A stretch of 42,807 nucleotides of DNA from Candidatus Uhrbacteria bacterium (GCA_016188495.1 JACPHU010000001.1:1-42807); one strand, 5' to 3'. Numbered from the stretch's first letter, positions 17,045-25,698 are shown. Notes: generated by a model from the letters alone, not told the origin. Numbers and translations are program-made.

Positions 17045-17191
17045 ACCCGGGTTTTTTAATAAATTTTATACCCAGGCGAACCTTTTTAGCCCTGGTTAGG
17101 GGCTTAATTTAATTACGAGTAATGACCCCCGCCCGAACGACTGGTCGTACAGTCGGGCAGGTTTTGGTCTCGACCTTTCTTAATTACTCGT
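17045..17191 (-). promoter_or_regulatory. Structured leader of the S-layer-like gene
   Basis: Three minus-strand hairpins lie between the upstream gene and ATG 17021. ATTACTCGT at 17183-17191 pairs with ACGAGTAAT at 17115-17123 and encloses a GCCCG/CGGGC hairpin near 17131-17158. A second hairpin is AGCCC/GGGCT near 17089-17105. A third (17045-17076) pairs CCTGGGT with ACCCGGG. No convincing promoter was found; TATAAA near 17070 lacks a -35 partner. A stable 5' leader would suit an abundant long-lived mRNA (inference). Confidence 0.45.
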
Positions 17192-17242
17192 CAATTAATG
17201 AATTCATTCACTTCTCCATCTAAATTTAAGGAATGAAGAAGT

Positions 17243-17283
17243 GAGTCAGAGCCCCTTCTATATTAATGAAAGGGCCTAGACTC
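17243..17283 (-). terminator. Possible terminator of the DUF5667 gene
   Basis: GAGTC...GACTC closes an imperfect stem with GGCCCTTTC opposite GAAGGGGCT on the minus strand, about 20 bases past the stop at 17302. It lacks a following T-run, so its role is uncertain. Confidence 0.4.
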
Positions 17284-17301
17284 ATGAAATAATGATTGGT
17301 T

Positions 17302-18288
17302 TCAATCTTGTGCGGATTGAGTCTCCTGTGTTTGTTCTACGGTTTGTTCTGTACTGGTTTCTGTCTCAACCTGTGTTGTTTCTTCTGTTGTCTGTGTTTC
17401 CTCTTTTAACAGGATTTCCTGGTTGTAAGAAAAATCCTTTAGCACCTGAAAAGCTCGTCTGTAAGATCCTTCTATACGTAATGCTTGTGCTGTTTCAACG
17501 ACCATTTCTGAGTCTGCATCATATAAGGATTGTATTGAAATGATCTCTGTCTGAAGGGCTGCATCCAATTCGTAAGCACTTTCTTCATCTTGTTCTTGTT
17601 CATGGGCGGTAATAATAACCTCGACAACTTGGTCTTTGGTTTCTTCCAGAAGATCCTCAACTTCTCCCAGTACTTCATCCGGAAGCTCAGAGGTCGTAGA
17701 AGCCACGGTCGAAGAATACACATTCACTTTACGTCCCACCGTTTTTGCCAACTCTGTTTGGGAATCAGATGCTTCCTCTACCTGAAGTTCTTCTTGAATA
17801 TTCGTGACCTCGTCTTTAAAACGATTAACAGCCAGCTGAACCTCTGCTGGTTGACGGTGTTCAACCAAAGAAGCGATTTGAACCATTTCTTCTAAACGAC
17901 GGCTGGCAAATTCAACTTTAAGGTTTGCGCGCTGCTGCGATGTAAACGCCAAAGCGAGCTGCGCTTTTTCCATCCCAATCTTCACTGGATAAAACGTATC
18001 GCCCGGCAATGCATGAGCAGAGACATTGGCAACAGAGAGCCAGCCTGAAATAGCAAAGAAAAAAACAGCGAATCCGGCAGACAAAGGACGCATCAAATGA
18101 TGCGTTAACTCGTAAACATAAAATTCAGCATAGTCACGCCATGAATAATGGGGTTCTTTTTGAAACCCAAATCCATTCTGTCGTAACGCTTTTTGATGAA
18201 TCTTCTGAACGTCCAAATTCGATCCAAACGCAGGCTCGTTCTTGAGCTGTTTGAAAGATTTGATAATACGACGATCAATCTGATCCAT
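17302..18288 (-). CDS. DUF5667 single-pass membrane protein, probable anti-sigma partner
   Basis: 328 residues. A cytoplasmic N-terminal region of about 65 residues is followed by one membrane helix near 67-88 (PLSAGFAVFFFAISGWLSV). Next comes the DUF5667 signature ALPGDTFYPVKIGMEKAQLAL with AxxRLEEM downstream, then an acidic extracellular helical region and a Thr/Glu/Gln-rich tail. The gene lies 26 bases behind a sigma-factor gene in the same orientation, and this layout is usual for membrane-bound anti-sigma factors. That role is inferred from topology and neighbourhood; no zinc-binding anti-sigma motif is seen. Confidence 0.75.
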   Translation of the reverse strand: MDQIDRRIIKSFKQLKNEPAFGSNLDVQKIHQKALRQNGFGFQKEPHYSWRDYAEFYVYELTHHLMRPLSAGFAVFFFAISGWLSVANVSAHALPGDTFYPVKIGMEKAQLALAFTSQQRANLKVEFASRRLEEMVQIASLVEHRQPAEVQLAVNRFKDEVTNIQEELQVEEASDSQTELAKTVGRKVNVYSSTVASTTSELPDEVLGEVEDLLEETKDQVVEVIITAHEQEQDEESAYELDAALQTEIISIQSLYDADSEMVVETAQALRIEGSYRRAFQVLKDFSYNQEILLKEETQTTEETTQVETETSTEQTVEQTQETQSAQD

Positions 18289-18314
18289 AGATTATAGTAT
18301 TGGGAATTAAACAG

Positions 18315-18866
18315 TTATTTCTTTTCAAAAAAAGTTCGTACTTTTTTAAGAGCTCTGTGAATAAGGACGGAGGTTGCGTTTTCAGTTTTCCCAAGATACT
18401 TGGCGATTTCTTTTACTGAATATCCTTCCACAAAACGCAGAAGAAGTGCTTCTCTATCATCTTCATTTTCTAAAGCGTTGATTCCTTGAGTCACGAGCTG
18501 CACATCCACATTTTTTTGTATCTGTTCCCCTGAGAATTGAGATTCGAGATGAACTCCTTTTTCTCCTTCTTCATTCACCACCACAAGATCCTTGCCTTCT
18601 CGCTGTTTATAAAACTCCGCGATAATTCCCCGAGCAATGGTGTAAGCGAGTCCGGAAAAATGCTGGACAGGTGTCTGAATGGCATATTCCCATAAACGAA
18701 ACATGAGTGTTGAATATGCATCCTCTACATCAGCCTGGGTTGGAAGTTTGCGATAGAGAAATTTTTGCAAACCAGCTGAATATATTCCAAGTATTGAAGC
18801 AAACGCCTGTTCATCCTTAAATACTCGAATTCTGAAGAGGAAAAATTTTTCTTTATTGTCTGTCAC
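18315..18866 (-). CDS. RNA polymerase sigma factor, sigma-70/ECF-like
   Basis: 183 residues beginning at GTG 18866. Region 2 is seen in the first half (DVEDAYSTLMFRLWEYAI, then SGLAYTIARGIIAEFYKQR). Region 4 lies at the C-terminus (LENEDDREALLLRFVEGYSVKEIAKYLGKTENATSVLIHRALKKVR in pieces), with the helix-turn-helix EIAKYLGKTENATSVLIHR. The two-domain layout and short length are typical of ECF sigma factors. It would direct polymerase to a small regulon. With the DUF5667 protein downstream and the S-layer gene beyond, control of surface-protein genes is a reasonable guess. Confidence 0.85.
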   Translation of the reverse strand: MTDNKEKFFLFRIRVFKDEQAFASILGIYSAGLQKFLYRKLPTQADVEDAYSTLMFRLWEYAIQTPVQHFSGLAYTIARGIIAEFYKQREGKDLVVVNEEGEKGVHLESQFSGEQIQKNVDVQLVTQGINALENEDDREALLLRFVEGYSVKEIAKYLGKTENATSVLIHRALKKVRTFFEKK

Positions 18867-18972
18867 AATTGAGAAGTCTTTAAAAAAGAGATTATCTTAC
18901 AATTCTTGCAAAACGTACAAGATTTATAATAAGAAAAAATAGCTTAAATTAGGAAATAAATCAATATTTGCA

Positions 18973-19001
18973 TTGACAGGCTCTTCATTTTTGGCTACAC
19001 T
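18973..19001 (+). promoter_or_regulatory. Sigma-70-type promoter for the 19045 operon
   Basis: TTGACA (18973-18978), 17-bp spacer, TACACT (18996-19001). The start codon at 19045 lies about 37 bases past the expected start point. It faces away from the sigma-factor gene. Confidence 0.7.
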
Positions 19002-19044
19002 TGTGTGGACAAAATACTTCATCCACATTCTTCCTTGTACCACT

Positions 19045-19341
19045 ATGAAACCCGTTATCCGCCTTTCTGTTTCAGAAGCAGCAAAAATGTTTGGGATAAG
19101 CCAACGCACGGTCAGACGAGCTATTCAAAATAGCGAGGTGACCTATGTTGTGGTTCAAGGACGTTATAAACTCAATTTTGAATCACTCTTGCGCTGGTCA
19201 CAGCGCACGACCACCGTAAAAAACAAACGGGACAAAAAAGGAATTGGCCAGTATGTCGATAAGTGGAAAATCAGCAGCAAGCTTTATTCCCCCAACCCAA
19301 AAACATTAGACGAAGAAACAGATGCCCCAACAACGGTATGA
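19045..19341 (+). CDS. Small helix-turn-helix protein (excisionase/MerR-like)
   Basis: From ATG 19045 the product has 98 residues. The first 55 form an excisionase-type winged HTH: LSVSEAAKMFGISQRTVRRAI, then GRYKLNFESLLRW. The C-terminal tail is basic and probably disordered. It likely binds DNA as a small regulator. An upstream in-frame ATG (18973) lies within the promoter and is rejected. The stop overlaps the ATG of the next gene (ATGA at 19338-19341), so translation is coupled and the protein may regulate the surface genes that follow. Confidence 0.75.
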   Translation: MKPVIRLSVSEAAKMFGISQRTVRRAIQNSEVTYVVVQGRYKLNFESLLRWSQRTTTVKNKRDKKGIGQYVDKWKISSKLYSPNPKTLDEETDAPTTV

Positions 19342-21356
19342 AATATACACTTTGGTTATTGACACTTCTGATGCTTATTGTGACGCCAACAACCTCTGCC
19401 AAAGCATCTATTAAACATTCAACGTTTGTCCGAACAGCCAACTATTTTTTGTTATCTGGCTCGGCTCTGGAAAACCAGTCCACGATAAAAACGTTGGCAA
19501 TGTTTGATTTGATTATTATCCCCGTTGAAGCTCAAGTATACAATAAATCTTTCTTCCAAGAGATTCGTTCTCTGAATAAGAACATCATAATCCTCCCCTA
19601 TATCGCCACTGTCAGCTGGAATGATCTTTATTGGAATGATCCCCTTCATCAAAAATTGTATCAACAGATCAAACCTGAATGGTGGCTTACTGATGCAAAT
19701 GGAAAACAAGTTTCTGTTTGGCCTGGAACACGCGCCCTCAATCTTAATTCTGGCTGGAATACATTTCTTCCTGAATTTGTAAAAAAAGAAGTTCTCTCTA
19801 CAGGCCTGTGGGATGGCGTCTTCTATGACGAAGTTCAAGATTCTATCAGTTGGGTAGGTGCGACGGATGTAGATAAAAATAAAAAAAATGATTCACCCTC
19901 AACAGCCGATATTCTGTGGGAAACACGTTACGAGGAATTATTTGCTCGAACAAGATCGCTTGTGGGAAGCGACATGACCCTCATTTCAAATGGAAGCTCA
20001 AATCCAGACTTTGCTCGCTATTTAAACGGTCGTATGTTTGAAACCTTTCCCTCCTCCGACAACTCTCTTACGGAATGGAAAGTGATGACCAACGAATATC
20101 TAAACCTCGAACAAGAAATTTCAAACCCTTCTGTGATGCTCATCAATGTAAACACAGAAAATACAGGAGTCATTGATTATCAAAAAATTCGTTTCGGATT
20201 GGCGACAACCCTTCTAGGAAACGGGTACTTTACGTTTGATTACGGAACAGAAAACCATGCGCAGCTTTGGACGTACGACGAATACAACACCTACCTTGGA
20301 ACTCCAAAAAGCTCTTTTCAAAATCTGTATAACCCACAACAAACGACGATCAATCCAGGCATCTGGATGCGGGAATTCGAACAAGGACAAGTACTCGTAA
20401 ACGCGACAGATCAACAGCAAACCATCCATTTGGATGGAGAATTTGAAAAAATACACGGTACGCAGGATCCAAACGTCAATAATGGACGGATCGTCTCTGA
20501 AGTTACACTCTCCTCCAAAGACGGATTGCTCCTATTAAGACCAATTGAGGAAATACTTGATGCTCCTTATTTAAACGGGGCTTTCGCTAAAATCTATACC
20601 CCAGACGGAGTGACAAAACGAACGGGATTTTTTGCGTACAACAATTCCCAACGCGGTGGAAATCAAATCATTCAATTTGATACCGATGGGGACGGCAAGC
20701 GAGAAACTATCGTCGCTGATCACACCTATATTTCTATTTATAAACCGGATGGATCTCTTCACAAAAAATTTGCCCCTTATACGGCCCAGTACAATAGAGG
20801 AATTAATATTTCTGCCGGAGACATAGAAAATGACGGAAGCGTCGAGATTGTCACAGGAACAAAAAATGGCGGAGGACCTCAAGTGCGCGTCTTTAATAAA
20901 GACGGTGTGCTTATTAATCCTGGGTTTTTTGCCTACGAAGAAACCTTTCGTGGCGGAGTGAACGTGACGATCGGAGATTTGAACGGGGATGCGATCAAAG
21001 AAATTATCTGCGGAGCTGGTGTGGGCGGTGGTCCCCATGTGCGCGTATTTAGGAAAGACGGCACTCTCATTAATCCCGGATTTTTTGCCTATGACACATC
21101 CTTTCGAGGCGGCGTGAATGTTTCTGCGGGAGATGTGGATGGTGATGGAATTGATGAAATTGTGACAGGTCCGGGAATGGGCGGATCTCCTCTTGCTCGC
21201 ATTTTCACTCGTGATGGAAAACGCAAATCAGAATTTTATCTTTTTGACTCTACTCAACGTGACGGACTGGAAGTCGTCGTTTCTGATGTTGATACAGATG
21301 GAATTGCTGAAATCATCGGACTCACCGCTGATGTCTTTACATTAAGTTTATTTTAA
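19338..21356 (+). CDS. Secreted GHL15-like putative glycoside hydrolase with FG-GAP repeats
   Basis: 672 residues from ATG 19338 (overlapping the previous stop). A signal peptide spans about 1-23 (WLLTLLMLIVTPTTSAKA). The following 380 or so residues resemble a TIM-barrel glycosidase-like family (GHL15, PF14885): FDLIIIPVEAQ, IILPYIATVSW, WWLTDANGK, NLNSGW and DGVFYDEVQDSISW, which offers acidic residues where catalytic ones are expected. The C-terminal 250 residues hold about five FG-GAP repeats (GGGPQVRVFNKDG, FFAYEETFRGGVNVT) closely like those of the two subtilases. Surface glycan processing or binding is likely; activity is unproven. Confidence 0.82.
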   Translation: MKYTLWLLTLLMLIVTPTTSAKASIKHSTFVRTANYFLLSGSALENQSTIKTLAMFDLIIIPVEAQVYNKSFFQEIRSLNKNIIILPYIATVSWNDLYWNDPLHQKLYQQIKPEWWLTDANGKQVSVWPGTRALNLNSGWNTFLPEFVKKEVLSTGLWDGVFYDEVQDSISWVGATDVDKNKKNDSPSTADILWETRYEELFARTRSLVGSDMTLISNGSSNPDFARYLNGRMFETFPSSDNSLTEWKVMTNEYLNLEQEISNPSVMLINVNTENTGVIDYQKIRFGLATTLLGNGYFTFDYGTENHAQLWTYDEYNTYLGTPKSSFQNLYNPQQTTINPGIWMREFEQGQVLVNATDQQQTIHLDGEFEKIHGTQDPNVNNGRIVSEVTLSSKDGLLLLRPIEEILDAPYLNGAFAKIYTPDGVTKRTGFFAYNNSQRGGNQIIQFDTDGDGKRETIVADHTYISIYKPDGSLHKKFAPYTAQYNRGINISAGDIENDGSVEIVTGTKNGGGPQVRVFNKDGVLINPGFFAYEETFRGGVNVTIGDLNGDAIKEIICGAGVGGGPHVRVFRKDGTLINPGFFAYDTSFRGGVNVSAGDVDGDGIDEIVTGPGMGGSPLARIFTRDGKRKSEFYLFDSTQRDGLEVVVSDVDTDGIAEIIGLTADVFTLSLF

Positions 21357-21363
21357 GCGTATT

Positions 21364-21396
21364 AAGGCAATCTCATCTTATTTTGAAAAAAGTCTA
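21364..21396 (-). repeat. Partial copy E of the structured element (5' half only)
   Basis: The reverse complement reads GATGAGATTGCCTT (21377-21364), identical to the conserved 5' core of copies A and B. It is preceded by a TTTTTTCAAAATAAG arm resembling that of copy A (TTTCAAAACTTG). No matching 3' half (GCAAGATCG or arm) is seen in the adjacent gene. It looks like a truncated remnant just upstream of the -10 box at 21395. Confidence 0.55.
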
Positions 21397-21400
21397 TAAT
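21395..21400 (+). promoter_or_regulatory. -10 box (TATAAT) with N8 spacing to ATG
   Basis: TATAAT is followed by eight bases and ATG 21409, the same spacing as at 7320, 23467 and 29365. No -35 match is seen. It suggests a leaderless start, or a short leader if the start is 21514. Confidence 0.5.
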
Positions 21401-21408
21401 AGAAATGT

Positions 21409-23244
21409 ATGCCCCTGACGGAAGAGATAAAAAAAGGAGTTGCGTGCGACAGCGTGGATAAACCCCATTCTATTCTTGGGCGTGCCGTATGTTTATCCGT
21501 CCACCCAGGAAAAATGCTTATTTTTCCTTTTTTAGAATGGTTTGAAAAACGATATAAAGGAAGAGTTAAATTTGCACGACTGCTTTTTGCGTTCGATCTT
21601 CTCCTGATTGGAACAGCCTTAGGCATCGGAGCAATGGTTCTTTCGTTTGGTTACTTGCGCCCATCAACAACTATTGAGGATCGTATTTTCTTTGAAGCAA
21701 CCGTCGCCCCTAAAGAAATCAAAACCGGAGCGTCATCAACTCTGATCATCCACTACACCAACGAGGGGAAAGAACGGCTCTCCAATGCCCGACTTCATCT
21801 TTCTTTCCCTGATCATTTTCTTCTTCAAGAACTCTCCGCAAACAACACAGAACTTGAAGAGCGATCCATTGAACTTGGAACCATTCCCGCCGGAGGCTCT
21901 GGATCAATCAAAATACGAGGAGTGATGTTTGGTGCTGTGGGAGCAGATCAGACGTTTACAAGTACTTTGACGTTTACCTACGGTGAAAATCAACAAAAAA
22001 CCGGCGAAAAAAGAAGTACCTACACCTTCTCTCCAAACTCATCCGATTTGTCACTTACCCTTTCTCTTCCCGATCAGCTTGTCGCCTTTCAAGAAATAGA
22101 AGGCACGATACGCTACACAAACACAGGAGACATTGATTTTCCCATGATCGGCATCGAACCAACCTGGCCCGAAGGTTTCCGTTTCAGTTCCTCTTCTATT
22201 CCACTGACCGATGGAATATTCGTCCTCGAACCGCTTCAAAAAGGAGGCATCGGCGAGCTGACCTTTACGGGATATCTTGATAATACAAAAGAAGCATTAC
22301 CCTTTTCTTTTCGACCATCCTTTATTTTTGAAACAAATAGCTATCCACAAGACACACTCAACCACACCGCGCTTGTCGTCCCCCCGCAAATCCGCGTAGA
22401 ACAAACGGTAGAAAAAAAGAGTGCAAAACCAGGATCTGAAACGCTCTTTACTTTACGTTATCAAAATACAGGGGAATTTCCTGTTTCAGATCTTGTCCTT
22501 TCTATTGAATCAGACAGCCCATTCTTTCTAAAAGATTCTTATTCCTCTGCCTTGATCCCCTCTGTAGCCCCCAATGAATCCGGTGAAGTCACGCTCTCTA
22601 TTCCCCTGCGATCCTCGCTTCTGTTGAGCGAAACCAATGTCTACGAACAGTTAACACTCACCACACGAGCGGTTGCCACATACACTCTTGGAGATAAAGA
22701 TGGGCAACAAGTTACTTCTAAAAGTTCCCCTGTCACGACACCACTAACGACTCCCGTTGTTTTAGAATCTTTTGGACGTTATGCCACCGCTGGCGGTGAC
22801 CAAATCGGACGAGGACCTCTGTCCCCTCGCGTGGGAGAGCAGACGACTTATTGGATTTTTTGGCATGTAGAAGAAACATTTAATGAACTGGAAAATGTCC
22901 GTATAGAAGGAACGCTAGGCAGCCAAGTTGTCTATACAGGACGACAAAGTTCTTCACAAAACGGCGGGGCAGCCTATGACCCTCAAACCAATACCGTATC
23001 CTGGGAAACAGATCTGATAAACCCAACATTCTCCCCCACCAGTAAAATTATCGGCGTGGCGTTTGAAGTAGGTATGACACCAAACGCATCTATGATAGGA
23101 ACTGCTCCCGTACTTATGTCCAATATCCATATCACAGGAACAGATAAATATACCGGAGCCTTTGTAAGTGCTTCCGGCAAGGTAGTAACGACAAATCTCC
23201 CAGATGACCTTATGGCGACAGGGAAATCAATCGTAGAAGAATGA
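21409..23244 (+). CDS. Membrane-anchored extracellular beta-sandwich repeat protein
   Basis: 611 residues if started at 21409. One membrane helix lies at about 62-83 (FAFDLLLIGTALGIGAMVLSF). The large outside region has repeated immunoglobulin-like units of the DUF11/CARDB type ('LIIHYTNEGKERLSNARLHLSFP', 'TIRYTNTGDIDFPMIGIEP' and 'LFTLRYQNTGEFPVSDLVLSIES' in pieces). No catalytic motif is seen, so a structural or adhesive surface role is likely. An alternative start at 21514 (MLIFPFLEWFEKRY) has AGGA just upstream and would put a GTGGATAAAC/GTTTATCC hairpin (21452-21503) in a leader. The longer start is kept because of the TATAAT-N8-ATG arrangement. Confidence 0.75.
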   Translation: MPLTEEIKKGVACDSVDKPHSILGRAVCLSVHPGKMLIFPFLEWFEKRYKGRVKFARLLFAFDLLLIGTALGIGAMVLSFGYLRPSTTIEDRIFFEATVAPKEIKTGASSTLIIHYTNEGKERLSNARLHLSFPDHFLLQELSANNTELEERSIELGTIPAGGSGSIKIRGVMFGAVGADQTFTSTLTFTYGENQQKTGEKRSTYTFSPNSSDLSLTLSLPDQLVAFQEIEGTIRYTNTGDIDFPMIGIEPTWPEGFRFSSSSIPLTDGIFVLEPLQKGGIGELTFTGYLDNTKEALPFSFRPSFIFETNSYPQDTLNHTALVVPPQIRVEQTVEKKSAKPGSETLFTLRYQNTGEFPVSDLVLSIESDSPFFLKDSYSSALIPSVAPNESGEVTLSIPLRSSLLLSETNVYEQLTLTTRAVATYTLGDKDGQQVTSKSSPVTTPLTTPVVLESFGRYATAGGDQIGRGPLSPRVGEQTTYWIFWHVEETFNELENVRIEGTLGSQVVYTGRQSSSQNGGAAYDPQTNTVSWETDLINPTFSPTSKIIGVAFEVGMTPNASMIGTAPVLMSNIHITGTDKYTGAFVSASGKVVTTNLPDDLMATGKSIVEE

Positions 23245-23287
23245 AACTCCTCGCGAGCCATCCTGACGGGGTATCAGGCTGCATATT

Positions 23288-23374
23288 CCCTGAGCGGAGG
23301 AACGTTGCAACGAACCGGAGTCGCCCTTCAATAAGTTCAGGGCGACCGTGAGCCTGTCGAACGGTCGAAGGGTG
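23288..23374. repeat. Palindromic repeat, CCTGAGC/GTCGAAGG family, copy 2
   Basis: CCCTGAGC near 23288, an internal CGCCCTT...AGGGCG palindrome, GAGCCTGTCGAACGG, and a terminal GTCGAAGGG. It shares building blocks with the repeats at 4169, 29389, 34235 and 34695. It fills most of the 236-base gap between two plus-strand genes. Confidence 0.75.
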
Positions 23375-23443
23375 CATTTGCGGCCTTCATTCATTAAAAC
23401 CTTTCATTTTAAAGGGAAAAAAGGTCTTTTTGATAGTCAATCA

Positions 23444-23472
23444 TTGACAAAATGCCCATTTTTTGGTATTAT
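23444..23472 (+). promoter_or_regulatory. Consensus promoter for the glycosyltransferase at 23481
   Basis: TTGACA (23444-23449), 17-bp spacer ending TTTTTTGG, TATTAT (23467-23472), then eight bases and ATG. With a start point about seven to eight bases after the -10 box the mRNA would have essentially no leader. The promoter at 31315-31343 is strikingly similar (TTGACAAAATG...TGGTAT). Confidence 0.85.
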
Positions 23473-23480
23473 TTGGTGTT

Positions 23481-24659
23481 ATGAAAATAGCCATGATTGG
23501 ACAAAAAGGAATTCCTGCACGTTCTGGGGGTATTGAACGGCACGTGGAGGAACTCTCCGTAGAACTGGTTACGCGTGGACATGAAGTCCTCGTGTTTTGC
23601 CGTTCCTGGTATACATGGCCTATCCGAGATTATAAAGGCGTTCGATGTATCAAGACGGGTTCGATTGCGACAAAACATCTGGACACCATTACCCATACCT
23701 TTCTTTCTATTTTAAAAGCGGTCCAAGAAAAAGTGGATGTTTTTCACTTTCACGGAGTAGGTCCATCACTCCTTGCCTGGATTCCAAAGCTTTTGCGACC
23801 ATCGGCGAAAATTGTGGTGACATTCCACTGTATCGACCGTCATCACAAAAAATGGGGATTCATTGCACGCAGTATGCTCAAAATTGGAGAACGCATCGCC
23901 TGCCGTATCCCTCATGCCACCATTGCTGTGTCAAAAACACTTGAAACATACTGTCGGCTTTCTTATGGCACAACAGCAAAATACATTCCAAACGGAACAC
24001 AGATCCTTTTGGAAGATGCGGATCCCGGTCTCTTGAAACCTTTTGATCTAAGCCCTGGAAATTATCTGATGATGTGTTCGCGACTCGTGCGCCATAAAGG
24101 AGCCCACACACTTATCAATGCCTGGAAACAACTGAAACAGACAAATCCAAACTTAGTAAAAAACAAAAAATTAGCCATTGTAGGCGGAGGTGCTTTTACA
24201 GAAAGTTATGTAAAAGAACTCCATAAATTGAGTAAAGATGATCCTTCTATTATTCTCACAGGAAATCAGTCTGGAGACACGCTCCACAGCCTCTTCGCCC
24301 ACAGTTACGCGATCGTCCATCCTTCTGAATCAGAAGGATTACCTATTGCGATCTTGGAAGCGATGAGCTATGGAAAATGTGTTCTCTCCTCTGACATCCC
24401 TGAAAATAAAGAACTCACGCAAGATCATGGTCTGACATTCAGAACAAATGACGAAAGAGATCTCAAAGAAAAGCTGGCAATGATTCTAGAAAATCCAACC
24501 CTCGTCAAAGCCGTAGGACAAGAGGCGCGTCTGCACGTGGCAAAGCAGTATGATTGGAAAGATATTGCGGAAACGACAGAGTATCTCTACGAACTGCTCT
24601 GGCTTGAACCAGAAATGACAAAACAACACATTTATAAAACAAAAACCTCCCTTCAATAA
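23481..24659 (+). CDS. Glycosyltransferase, GT4 with DUF1972-like N-terminus
   Basis: 392 residues from ATG 23481. The N-terminus IAMIGQKGIPARSGGIERHVEEL is the GT4/DUF1972 acceptor-domain start. DVFHFHGVGPSLLAW and VTFHCIDRHHKKWGF follow. The donor domain shows MMCSRLVRHKGAH and the ESEGLPIAILEAMSYGK region that binds the nucleotide sugar. It is a stand-alone gene with its own promoter and terminator. The likely role is extracellular-glycan synthesis at the inner membrane face. An upstream ATG at 23463 falls inside the -10 region and is rejected. Confidence 0.9.
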   Translation: MKIAMIGQKGIPARSGGIERHVEELSVELVTRGHEVLVFCRSWYTWPIRDYKGVRCIKTGSIATKHLDTITHTFLSILKAVQEKVDVFHFHGVGPSLLAWIPKLLRPSAKIVVTFHCIDRHHKKWGFIARSMLKIGERIACRIPHATIAVSKTLETYCRLSYGTTAKYIPNGTQILLEDADPGLLKPFDLSPGNYLMMCSRLVRHKGAHTLINAWKQLKQTNPNLVKNKKLAIVGGGAFTESYVKELHKLSKDDPSIILTGNQSGDTLHSLFAHSYAIVHPSESEGLPIAILEAMSYGKCVLSSDIPENKELTQDHGLTFRTNDERDLKEKLAMILENPTLVKAVGQEARLHVAKQYDWKDIAETTEYLYELLWLEPEMTKQHIYKTKTSLQ

Positions 24660-24680
24660 AGAAAGGAGGTTTTTGTTTTT
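24642..24680. terminator. Bidirectional intrinsic terminator
   Basis: AAAACCTCC pairs with GGAGGTTTT, and T-rich DNA follows on both strands. It overlaps the last codons of the glycosyltransferase and also faces the convergent gene ending at 24769. Confidence 0.85.
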
Positions 24681-24768
24681 GGTTTTTTTATATTGAATAA
24701 TCTTCCAATGAACAATAACGTTCAAAATCAGTTTTTAATGTTTTTTGTAAACGATAGGCTTCCTTTTC

Positions 24769-25254
24769 CTAAGGCGACTGGGTATCAACACCTTGACTCT
24801 TGCGAATACGTTGATTTTGTCCCATTTCTGGAAATTTACCAGTCATCTCTTGCACAACATGAACTAATTCATGGGTCATTAATTCAGCAACTACATCTTC
24901 TATCGCTTTTAATGGGTGATTAAAATGAATCTCACAGGTATCAAGAAAAAACTTACCGATAACAATTTGTTCCTTTGTACCAAAATGTAAAGCCATGCGA
25001 TGTTGAGCTTCTACCATTCTTGGATCTTGCGAATTAAAGACGATCTTCACTTCTAGGGGATGAGCACGTTCTCCATTTTTAGCTCTACCAACGCGTTGCT
25101 CTAACAAGGACCAAAAGCGTTCATCAACTTCTAAATAATAGCGTTCTGGTTGATGTTCTTTTTCAATCGATCTTCCCTCCGTGGTGGTATACCTATGCTC
25201 TACTGAAGATACGGGTTCAGTCGTAACAGGAACATTATATTCTGGTCCTCTCAT
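24769..25254 (-). CDS. Putative zincin-like protein with HELVH motif
   Basis: 161 residues, no signal peptide. The C-terminal half contains VAELMTHELVHVVQEM, an HExxH zinc-peptidase motif in a predicted helix, preceded by a beta-strand-like segment (IVIGKFFLDTCEIHF). No third ligand can be assigned with certainty. The N-terminal 40 residues are polar and probably disordered. It is the last of three same-strand uncharacterised genes. It may be an intracellular protease or an inactive relative. Confidence 0.65.
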   Translation of the reverse strand: MRGPEYNVPVTTEPVSSVEHRYTTTEGRSIEKEHQPERYYLEVDERFWSLLEQRVGRAKNGERAHPLEVKIVFNSQDPRMVEAQHRMALHFGTKEQIVIGKFFLDTCEIHFNHPLKAIEDVVAELMTHELVHVVQEMTGKFPEMGQNQRIRKSQGVDTQSP

Positions 25255-25286
25255 AAAATGAAACTCTGTTATAAATGAATCAACAT

Positions 25287-25673
25287 TTAAACTTCCGTTT
25301 CTTCCTCTTCTTGATTTTCATCTACAGTCCTGCGGAATGTGACTTGAGTTATGTCGCTGTCACCGGAGCGTTCTTCTAATTCTTCTTTATATCTCCTATC
25401 TCTTTCAATACTAATTCTTGCTTCAATCTCTTTTAATGCTTTCAATCTTCCTTCTTTTAAACCTGTTTCAAAAATATTTAATGCCGTTTGTTCAGACTCC
25501 ATAAAATCTGGTTTTCCTTCTTCCCAATTTTCCTGCTTTGGAGAATTGAAATACCACTTATCATCTAAAGCATCGCTTAATCTTCTCCATTCTTGATAAT
25601 CTGTCATTAACTCTAAATCTTCTTGGTGCTCTGGTGTTCTTTGCATTTCTGGACGTTTTGGAAATTCGGTCAT
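25287..25673 (-). CDS. Hypothetical acidic protein
   Basis: 128 residues, highly charged, with predicted helical stretches (ALKEIEARISIERDRRYKEELEERSG) and an acidic end (DENQEEEETEV). No family, signal peptide or membrane helix was recognised. A GGGGG ribosome-binding-like stretch precedes the ATG and TATAAT lies at 25693-25698. It is spaced 32 bases from the HELVH gene, so the two are probably co-transcribed. Confidence 0.6.
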   Translation of the reverse strand: MTEFPKRPEMQRTPEHQEDLELMTDYQEWRRLSDALDDKWYFNSPKQENWEEGKPDFMESEQTALNIFETGLKEGRLKALKEIEARISIERDRRYKEELEERSGDSDITQVTFRRTVDENQEEEETEV

Positions 25674-25692
25674 AAATTTTAACCCCCTTTAA

Positions 25693-25698
25693 ATTATA
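25693..25698 (-). promoter_or_regulatory. Possible -10 box for the 25673 gene
   Basis: TATAAT on the minus strand, 20 bases upstream of ATG 25673, without a clear -35 hexamer. Confidence 0.35.
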
